Shown here: positions 54,787 to 61,245 of the stretch, piece by piece
Numbering within the stretch: position 1 is the stretch's first letter
Layout of the letters: each line of letters begins with the position of its first letter
Origin: Streptomyces fildesensis
Lineage (GTDB): Bacteria > Actinomycetota > Actinomycetes > Streptomycetales > Streptomycetaceae
Direction: 5' to 3'
Assembly: GCF_016107395.1 (NCBI RefSeq)
Contig: NZ_JAAIKO010000003.1
Span: 395,128-459,127, forward strand
Length of the DNA stretch: 64,000 nt
Notes under the pieces: generated by a model
Databases searched by the model: none
What the model was told of the DNA's origin: nothing
Seen by the model: only the letters and a program-made list of their open reading frames with translations
Made by a program: the position numbers and the translations under genes

Positions 54787-55050
54787 CTAGCCCTGCAGCA
54801 CACGACCGTTGGAGTCGGTGCGGTCCTTGCTGGTGAAGAAGATGATGGCGTCGATGAACGACCAGATGCCGCAGCCGCCGAGGGTGAACAGCTGGCCGAG
54901 GGCCATGCCCGTGTGGCCGGTGTAGAAGCGCCCGATGCCGAGGGTGCCGAGGAAGAGCTGCAGCAGGCCCGCGGTGATCTTGGACTTGTCCGACAGCGGA
55001 CGACCCTGCGGGTCGTAACCGAACGGGGCGTCGGGCGTGGGCGTGGCCAT
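54787..55050 (-). CDS. TM2-domain membrane protein (short paralogue)
   Basis: An 87-residue protein. After YDPQGRPLSDKSK come two hydrophobic helices joined by a short turn: ITAGLLQLFLGTLGIGRFY and ALGQLFTLGGCGIWSFIDAI. This is the TM2 fold. The core is almost identical to the longer paralogue at 55599-56051, which has an added Pro/Gln/Tyr-rich N-terminus. AAGGAG precedes the ATG; an upstream in-frame ATG lacks support. Function is unknown. Confidence 0.88.
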   Translation of the reverse strand: MATPTPDAPFGYDPQGRPLSDKSKITAGLLQLFLGTLGIGRFYTGHTGMALGQLFTLGGCGIWSFIDAIIFFTSKDRTDSNGRVLQG

Positions 55051-55195
55051 GGATGGCTCCTTGCGTTGGGGACGAAACACCAAAGGGACGTGCGTAGGTG
55101 CCCCGCCCCCCGATGCGTGGCCTGATCCTGGCAGCAACGCCTGTCGGTAGTCACATCATTTGACCGGACTTCATGAAAACGTGATCAGAGATGTG

Positions 55196-55606
55196 CTAGT
55201 TGATGTTGCGCAGTACACCCCAGACCAGCGCCCCGGCGATGAGGACCGCCTGGTACCGGCCCGGGATCACCGGCCGGTACGTCCGGCCGCGCAGCCCCTC
55301 CGCCAGCCACCGGCCGTAGAGGAACAGGCCCACCGGCGCGAGCACGAACAGGGCCGCGTTGTCATGGAATGCGCCGGGCAAATCGCCGTGCAACAGGTCA
55401 TAGACCATGCGCGTCGCACCGCACGCGGGACAGAGCAGCCCGGTCGCCCAGTTGAACGGGCAGCGCGGCAACAGGTGCCCCGGCTCGTGCGGGTTGGTCG
55501 TCCAGAGGTACCCGGCGCCCGCGAGGAGCGCGAGCGGGACCGAGGCCGGGTGCGAGACGAGACGTCGCACCCGGCCGGCGGTCGGCCGCAGTCGGGTTTC
55601 AGCCAC
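55196..55606 (-). CDS. DUF2752 membrane protein
   Basis: A 136-residue protein with three predicted helices and the DUF2752 core CPFNWATGLLCPACGATRMVY near 49, where Cys pairs could bind metal or form disulfides. YDLLHGDLPGAFHDNAALF follows. The GTG at 55606 overlaps the end of the longer TM2 gene by 8 nt, so the two are translated together. DUF2752 and TM2 genes are frequent neighbours in actinobacteria, as I recall. No function is known. Confidence 0.88.
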   Translation of the reverse strand: MAETRLRPTAGRVRRLVSHPASVPLALLAGAGYLWTTNPHEPGHLLPRCPFNWATGLLCPACGATRMVYDLLHGDLPGAFHDNAALFVLAPVGLFLYGRWLAEGLRGRTYRPVIPGRYQAVLIAGALVWGVLRNIN

Positions 55607-56051
55607 GCAGGACGCGACCCTGCGAGTCGGTGTTGTTGTTGCCCGTCAGCAGGATGATGCCGTCGATCAGCGACCAGATGCCGCAGCCGCCGAGCGTGAA
55701 GAGCTGGCCGAGCGCCATGCCGATGTGACCGGTGTAGAACCGGCCCACGCCGAAGCCGCCCAGGAACAGCGAGAGCAGCCCCGCCGTCACCTTCGACTTG
55801 TCGGAGTACGGGCGGCCGTAGGGGTCGTAGCCGTACGGGGCGGCCGGGTCGCCGGTGTACGCGCCGGGCTGCGCGTAGCCGGGCTGCATGCCCGGCTGCT
55901 GCGGGTAGCCGTAGCCGGGCTGGCCGCCGGCCGGCTGGCCGTACGGGTTCTGCGGGGGCTGCTGCGGCTGGCCGTACTGCGGGTAGCCGTATGCCGCGCC
56001 CGGCTGCTGCTGCGGGTCCTGCGGCTGGCCGTACGGGTTCTGGTCGGACAT
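55599..56051 (-). CDS. TM2-domain protein with Pro/Gln/Tyr-rich N-terminus
   Basis: A 150-residue protein. The N-terminal ~75 residues are low complexity, rich in Gln, Pro, Gly and Tyr (NPYGQPQDPQQQPGAAYGYP), like other actinomycete membrane proteins with disordered cytosolic tails. The C-terminal TM2 unit SDKSKVTAGLLSLFLGGFG and ALGQLFTLGGCGIWSLIDGI contains two helices. The start at 56051 has GGGGGAG upstream. It forms an operon with DUF2752. Confidence 0.88.
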   Translation of the reverse strand: MSDQNPYGQPQDPQQQPGAAYGYPQYGQPQQPPQNPYGQPAGGQPGYGYPQQPGMQPGYAQPGAYTGDPAAPYGYDPYGRPYSDKSKVTAGLLSLFLGGFGVGRFYTGHIGMALGQLFTLGGCGIWSLIDGIILLTGNNNTDSQGRVLRG

Positions 56052-56156
56052 GGCGGGTGGCTCCCCCTGCTGAGAAACGTCGGGCGTCGGACACATCGGT
56101 TTTCGGTCGACGCCGCACATCTTTCCAGCTCGCCCGAGTGCACGTCCCGCCCGGGG

Positions 56157-56162
56157 CAGAAT
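56157..56162 (+). promoter_or_regulatory. -10-like CAGAAT of the ArsR-type gene
   Basis: CAGAAT ends 6 nt before the GTG at 56169; the first base is not T, so the match is weak. Confidence 0.35.
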
Positions 56163-56168
56163 GCGAGG

Positions 56169-57167
56169 GTGATCCGCATAGAACTCGACGAGGCGTCGCT
56201 CGGCCGCACACGCATCGCCATGAGTCCGCTGTGGGACGCGTTCTGCAGCCTGCACCTGACGAAGCCGGGCCGGGAACCGTCCTGGCCGTACCGCAAATGG
56301 GTCGGCCGGGCCCGGCACGTCCTGGCGTCCGACGACCGGACGGGACCGCTGCGCGCCCTGTTGAACGGCCCGCTCGGCTTCCCCGACTTCATGCTGCCGC
56401 GGCCGCTCGGCACCGGCTCGGTCGAGGCGGAACTGGACGTGCTGCGCGCCACCACGCGTGAAACGGTGCAGCTGCAGATCGCCGAGCACTTCCCCGACGG
56501 GCTGCCCGAGCTGTACCGCCCGTACCTCGACGATCCGCGGCGCGCCTGCGGCGAGCTCGCCGACGCCTACGCCGCCTACTGGTACGCCGTCCTCGAACCG
56601 CACTGGCCGGTCATGCGCCGGCTGGTCGAGGACGAGGTCCTCATCCGGGCCCGGACGTTCGCCACCGAAGGCGTCGACGCGCTCTTCGCCGGCCTGGAGG
56701 CCCGTGCCCGCTGGAACCCGCCCGTCCTGGAACTGACCAAGCACATCGAGGCCGACTACCGGGCGGGGGAGCGCAGTCTGCTGCTGGTGCCGCTGGTCTT
56801 CGCCGAGGGCTGCCGGCTGTACTCCACCGACGACCCGGGCGTCATGGCCGTCTCGTTCCAGGCCCGCGGCGCGGGCGCGCTGCGCGACGAGCCCGAGGAG
56901 CGCACCGACGACCGGCTCGGCGCGCTGCTCGGCCGCGGGCGGGCCACCGTGCTGCGGGAGCTGGCCGCGCCGCTCACCACGGCCGGCCTCGCCGACCGGC
57001 TGGGGCTGGCGCCCTCGACGGTCTCGGAGCACCTGTCCGTGCTCGCCGAGGCCGACGTCGTCAGCCGCCACCGGGTCGGCCGCAGCGTCTACTACCAGCT
57101 CACGGACACCGGCCGGGCGCTGCTCGCACTGCTCAGCGGGGAGAACGTGCTCAAAGCCGTCTCCTGA
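56169..57167 (+). CDS. ArsR/SmtB-type winged-helix regulator with long N-terminal domain
   Basis: A 332-residue regulator. The first ~245 residues form a DUF5937-like ligand region typical of large actinobacterial ArsR proteins, including AMSPLWDAFCSLHL near 18. The winged helix is C-terminal (about 255-325): TTAGLADRLGLAPSTVSEHLSVL and HRVGRSVYYQLTDTGRALL. No metal-binding Cys motif is present. Such regulators usually control an adjacent ABC transporter; here that transporter is reduced to the fused remnant just downstream. The start is the GTG at 56169. Confidence 0.87.
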   Translation: MIRIELDEASLGRTRIAMSPLWDAFCSLHLTKPGREPSWPYRKWVGRARHVLASDDRTGPLRALLNGPLGFPDFMLPRPLGTGSVEAELDVLRATTRETVQLQIAEHFPDGLPELYRPYLDDPRRACGELADAYAAYWYAVLEPHWPVMRRLVEDEVLIRARTFATEGVDALFAGLEARARWNPPVLELTKHIEADYRAGERSLLLVPLVFAEGCRLYSTDDPGVMAVSFQARGAGALRDEPEERTDDRLGALLGRGRATVLRELAAPLTTAGLADRLGLAPSTVSEHLSVLAEADVVSRHRVGRSVYYQLTDTGRALLALLSGENVLKAVS

Positions 57168-57263
57168 CGGCCGGGCTCCGGCCCGCCGGGTCGGCCGGGG
57201 TGACGATTCGGGGGTCACCGAATCAGTCGCCGGCGCCCGCCCCCGCTTCGTAGCGTCGCCCGC

Positions 57264-57855
57264 ATGCTGGCAATCGACGCGCACCAACTGCGGCGCACCT
57301 ACCGTTCCCGCACCGGATGGCTGCGCCCGCGCACCACCGAGACCGAGGCCGCGCAGCAGGACCGCCCTGTGGACCGGCCGCGCGCTGCCCTACGTCGTCA
57401 ACGGTCTCTTCGTCACCGTCTTCACCCTCGCGGCGGGCGCCCTGCTGCTCGGGCTGCGGATCCCGGCCGCCGCCCTGCCGGGGCTGGCTGCCGCGATCGG
57501 CGCGGCCGCCCTGTCGTGCTCGGTCTTCGGGATCACCCTGGGGGCGCTCGGGCTGCGGTTCCGGGACGTCTTCCTCGTGTCGAACGTCGCGAGCGCCGTC
57601 CTGCTCCTGCTCACCGGCGCGAACGTGCCGCGCGGGACGCTGCCCGGCTGGATGCGCACGGCCGGCGACCTGCTGCCGCTGACCCACGCGACCGGGGCCG
57701 CCCGGGCGCTCGCCGCCGGGGGCACCTGGCGGGCCGCGCTGCCCGGGATCGGGGCCGAGCTGGCGGTGGCCGCCGGGTACACCGTGCTGGCCGTCGTCCT
57801 GCTGCGGATCTTCGAGCGCGGCAGTCGGAAGCGAGCCACGCTGGATGTGATGTAG
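57264..57855 (+). pseudogene. Deletion-fused remnant of an ABC ATPase and ABC-2 permease
   Basis: The ATG at 57264 opens about 31 codons that look like the N-terminus of a drug-type ABC ATPase (AIDAHQLRRTYRSRTGWLRP). There the Walker A and all later ATPase motifs are missing. From about 57361, in another frame, the sequence becomes the C-terminal half of an ABC-2 permease: YVVNGLFVTVFTLAAGALLL, FGITLGALGLRFRDVF and GNVPRGTLPGW-like ANVPRGTLPGWM, to a stop at 57855. A deletion appears to have joined the first gene's start to the second gene's end, out of frame. Confidence 0.75.
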
Positions 57856-57970
57856 CGCTCGGTTGTCGGCCGCCATTCACCCGGGGTTCGCCCGGACGCC
57901 GTACGGAGGTGCGAGTCTCCGGCGCGAGCCGCAAAAAAGCCGCGAAGACGCAGGAAGAAGGGGGACGGGC

Positions 57971-58165
57971 ATGGAGAGCACACCCGCACTGTTCGCCGGA
58001 ACGGTCTTCGCGCTTTTCGGAGCGGCGCTTCTGGTCTGGGCGGGGGCGCGCACAGCGGGTCGAGCACCGGTGACCCAGGGCGGCGGCCCGGTGGGGGCGG
58101 CCCTGACCATTCTTTTCGGAGCGGCGTCGCTGGTCGCCGGCGTCTGGTGTCTCGCACAGGTATAA
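57971..58165 (+). CDS. Small two-helix membrane protein
   Basis: A 64-residue protein with two hydrophobic segments, LFAGTVFALFGAALLVWAGA and GAALTILFGAASLVAGVWCL, joined by a short Gly/Pro loop. GAAGGGGGACGGGC precedes the ATG at 57971. No family is recognised. It lies between the ABC remnant and topA; the remaining 171 bp to topA is promoter region. Confidence 0.65.
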   Translation: MESTPALFAGTVFALFGAALLVWAGARTAGRAPVTQGGGPVGAALTILFGAASLVAGVWCLAQV

Positions 58166-58267
58166 GCGCACGTCACGCTGCCTGGAAACGGACCGGGCCG
58201 TCGGGCCGTGCGGCAGGAATGACGGTTGTCGGGTTACCGTTCGAGTGGCGTTGCGGACTTTTCGCGT

Positions 58268-58298
58268 TTGACATGGGACCGGGATGTACGGTCACACT
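58268..58298 (+). promoter_or_regulatory. Possible topA promoter
   Basis: A perfect -35 TTGACA (58268-58273) is followed by CACACT (58293-58298) with a 19-bp spacer; TACGGT at 58287 is closer at 13 bp. Long spacers are a feature of supercoiling-sensitive promoters. Confidence 0.35.
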
Positions 58299-58336
58299 CC
58301 GCAGCGAACCCCTTCGACCCGGAGAGAAGAGCGAAG

Positions 58337-61156
58337 TTGTCCCCGACCCGCGAGACCGCAAAGAGCGGCCGCCGACTCGTCATCGTCGAGTCGCCTGCCA
58401 AGGCGAAGACGATCAAGAGCTACCTCGGCCCGGGCTACGTGGTCGAGGCCAGCGTCGGGCACATCCGCGACCTCCCCAACGGGGCCGCCGAAGTGCCGGC
58501 GGAGTTCAAGGGCCAGCCGTGGGCTCGCCTCGGCGTCAACGTAGACAGTGACTTCGAGCCGATCTACGTCGTCAACGCCGACAAGAAGGCGCAGGTCAAG
58601 AAGCTCAAGGACCTGCTCAAGGACTCCGACGAACTCTTCCTCGCCACCGATGAGGACCGCGAGGGCGAGGCCATCGCCTGGCACCTGCAGGAAGTCCTCA
58701 AGCCCAAGGTCCCGGTCCGCCGGATGGTCTTCCACGAGATCACCAAGGAAGCGATCCAGGCCGCGGTCGCGAACCCGCGCGAGCTGAACCAGCCGCTCGT
58801 CGACGCCCAGGAGACCCGCCGGATCCTCGACCGCCTCTACGGCTACGAGGTCTCGCCGGTCCTGTGGAAGAAGGTCATGCCGCGCCTGTCGGCCGGCCGT
58901 GTCCAGTCCGTCGCCACCCGACTCGTCGTCGAGCGGGAACGTGAGCGCATCGCGTTCCGCACCGCCGAGTACTGGGACCTGAGCGGTACCTTCGCCACCG
59001 GCCGCACGGGTGACGCCTCCGACCCGTCGACCGTCTCGGCCCGTCTGACCAGCGTCGACGGCCGCCGTATCGCCCAGGGCCGCGACTTCGACGCGTCGAC
59101 CGGGCGACTCAAGGACAACGCGACCGTCCTCCACCTGGACGAGGCGAACGCCCGCGCGCTCGCCGCCTCGCTCGCGGACAGCGCCTTCGCCGTCCGCAGC
59201 GTCGAGTCCAAGCCGTACCGCCGTTCGCCGTACGCCCCCTTCCGCACGACGACGCTGCAGCAGGAGTCCTCGCGCAAGCTGGGCTTCGGCGCCAAGGCGA
59301 CGATGCAGGTAGCGCAGAAGCTGTACGAGAACGGCTTCATCACCTATATGCGTACGGACTCCACGACGCTGTCGGAGACCGCGATCAAGGCCGCCCGCGC
59401 GCAGGTCACCCAGCTCTACGGAGCCGAGTACCTCCCGGAGAAGCCGCGCGTCTACACCGGCAAGGTGAAGAACGCGCAGGAGGCGCACGAGGCGATCCGC
59501 CCCTCCGGCGACCGCTTCCGCACCCCCGCGGAGACCGGTCTGACCGGCGACCAGTTCCGGCTCTACGAGCTGATCTGGATGCGTACTGTCGCGTCCCAGA
59601 TGAAGGACGCGGTCGGCAACTCCGTCACCGTGAAGATCGGTGGCACGTCGAGCGACGGCCGCGCGGCGGAGTTCTCCGCCTCCGGCAAGATCATCACGTT
59701 CCACGGCTTCATGAAGGCCTACGTCGAGGGCGCGGACGACCCGAACGCCGAGCTCGACGACCGTGAGCGGCGGCTGCCGCAGGTCAGCGAGGGCGACGGG
59801 CTCACCGCGGAAGAGCTCACCGTCGACGGCCACGCCACCAAGCCGCCGGCCCGCTACACCGAAGCCTCGCTGATCAAGGAGCTCGAAGAGCGCGAGATCG
59901 GCCGCCCGTCGACGTACGCGTCGATCATCGGCACGATCCTGGACCGCGGCTACGTCTTCAAGAAGGGCACGGCCCTCGTGCCGTCCTTCCTCTCCTTCGC
60001 CGTGGTCAACCTGCTGGAGAAGCACTTCGGCCGGCTCGTCGACTACGACTTCACCGCCTCCATGGAGGAGGACCTCGACCGCATCGCCCGCGGTGAGGCC
60101 CAGGCCGTGCCGTGGCTGCGGCACTTCTACTTCGGCGGCGACGACACCGCGGCCAAGGCCTCGGCCGCCGACGCCGGCAACGGTGACGGCGACCACCTCG
60201 GCGGCCTCAAGGAGCTCGTCGAGGACCTCGGCGCCATCGACGCCCGTGAGATCTCGTCCTTCCCCATCGGTGAGGGCATCGTGCTGCGGGTCGGCCGCTA
60301 CGGCCCGTACATCGAGCGGGGCGAGAAGGGCGAGGAGAACCACCAGCGCGCCGACGTCCACGAGGAGCTGCCGCCGGACGAGCTGTCCGTCGCGTACGCC
60401 GAGGAGCTGTTCGCCAAGCCGAGCGGCGACTTCGAGCTGGGCACCGACCCCGCGACCGGCCGCCCGATCATCGCCCGCGACGGCCGCTACGGCCCGTACG
60501 TCACCGAGGTCCTGCCCGAGGACACCCCGAAGACCGGCAAGAACGCGATCAAGCCGCGTACCGCGTCGCTCTTCAAGTCCATGCAGCTCGACACGGTGAC
60601 GCTCGCCGACGCCCTCAAGCTGATGTCGCTCCCGCGCGTCGTCGGTACGGACGCCGAAGGCGTCGAGATCACCGCGCAGAACGGCCGCTACGGGCCGTAT
60701 CTGAAGAAGGGCACCGACTCGCGCTCCCTGGAGACCGAGGACCAGCTCTTCGACATCACCCTCGACGAGGCACTGGCGATCTACGCGCAGCCCAAGCAGC
60801 GCGGCCGCGCCGCCGCCAAGCCGCCGCTCAAGGAACTGGGCACCGACCCGGTCAGCGAGCGCCCGGTCGTCGTCAAGGACGGCCGCTTCGGCCCGTACGT
60901 CACCGACGGCGAGACGAACGCGACGCTGCGGACCGACGACGACGTCGAGACCATCACGCCGGAGCGCGGCTACGAGCTGCTCGCCGAGAAGCGTGCCAAG
61001 GGTCCGGCGAAGAAGAAGGCCACGGCGAAGAAGGCGCCCGCCAAGAAGGCGGCGGCGAAGAAGACCACCACGGCCGCCAAGAAGACCGTGGCGAAGAAGA
61101 CGACGGCCAAGAAGACCACCGCGAAGAAGACCACGGCGGCGCAGACCACCGAATAA
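58337..61156 (+). CDS. topA: DNA topoisomerase I with Lys-rich tail
   Basis: A 939-residue type IA enzyme relaxing negative supercoils. The Toprim domain has VIVESPAKAKTIKSYLG near 15 and ATDEDREGEAIAWHL near 108. The catalytic Tyr is residue 337 in ENGFITYMRTDST. The C-terminus has repeated RYGPY-containing topoisomerase domains (GRYGPYIERG, GRYGPYVTEV, GRYGPYLKKG, GRFGPYVTDG) instead of zinc fingers, then ~45 residues of KKTTAKK repeats, known to aid processivity in actinobacteria. The TTG at 58337 is chosen by similarity to Streptomyces TopA. A terminator follows. Confidence 0.97.
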   Translation: MSPTRETAKSGRRLVIVESPAKAKTIKSYLGPGYVVEASVGHIRDLPNGAAEVPAEFKGQPWARLGVNVDSDFEPIYVVNADKKAQVKKLKDLLKDSDELFLATDEDREGEAIAWHLQEVLKPKVPVRRMVFHEITKEAIQAAVANPRELNQPLVDAQETRRILDRLYGYEVSPVLWKKVMPRLSAGRVQSVATRLVVERERERIAFRTAEYWDLSGTFATGRTGDASDPSTVSARLTSVDGRRIAQGRDFDASTGRLKDNATVLHLDEANARALAASLADSAFAVRSVESKPYRRSPYAPFRTTTLQQESSRKLGFGAKATMQVAQKLYENGFITYMRTDSTTLSETAIKAARAQVTQLYGAEYLPEKPRVYTGKVKNAQEAHEAIRPSGDRFRTPAETGLTGDQFRLYELIWMRTVASQMKDAVGNSVTVKIGGTSSDGRAAEFSASGKIITFHGFMKAYVEGADDPNAELDDRERRLPQVSEGDGLTAEELTVDGHATKPPARYTEASLIKELEEREIGRPSTYASIIGTILDRGYVFKKGTALVPSFLSFAVVNLLEKHFGRLVDYDFTASMEEDLDRIARGEAQAVPWLRHFYFGGDDTAAKASAADAGNGDGDHLGGLKELVEDLGAIDAREISSFPIGEGIVLRVGRYGPYIERGEKGEENHQRADVHEELPPDELSVAYAEELFAKPSGDFELGTDPATGRPIIARDGRYGPYVTEVLPEDTPKTGKNAIKPRTASLFKSMQLDTVTLADALKLMSLPRVVGTDAEGVEITAQNGRYGPYLKKGTDSRSLETEDQLFDITLDEALAIYAQPKQRGRAAAKPPLKELGTDPVSERPVVVKDGRFGPYVTDGETNATLRTDDDVETITPERGYELLAEKRAKGPAKKKATAKKAPAKKAAAKKTTTAAKKTVAKKTTAKKTTAKKTTAAQTTE

Positions 61157-61176
61157 CCCGCCGAAACACCGGCTCG

Positions 61177-61218
61177 TCCATGACCCCCCGCCCGTTTGTT
61201 CGGGCGGGGGGTCATGGA
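61177..61218 (+). terminator. Strong hairpin terminator after topA
   Basis: An 18-bp perfect stem TCCATGACCCCCCGCCCG (61177-61194) with its complement (61201-61218) around a TTTGTT loop. Confidence 0.9.
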
Positions 61219-61233
61219 TTTCCGTGCTCCGGA

Positions 61234-61239
61234 TAGGCT
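61234..61239 (+). promoter_or_regulatory. -10 box TAGGCT of the tmk-fusion gene
   Basis: TAGGCT ends 6 nt before the ATG at 61246, so the transcript is probably leaderless. Confidence 0.6.
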
Positions 61240-61245
61240 GTCCGA

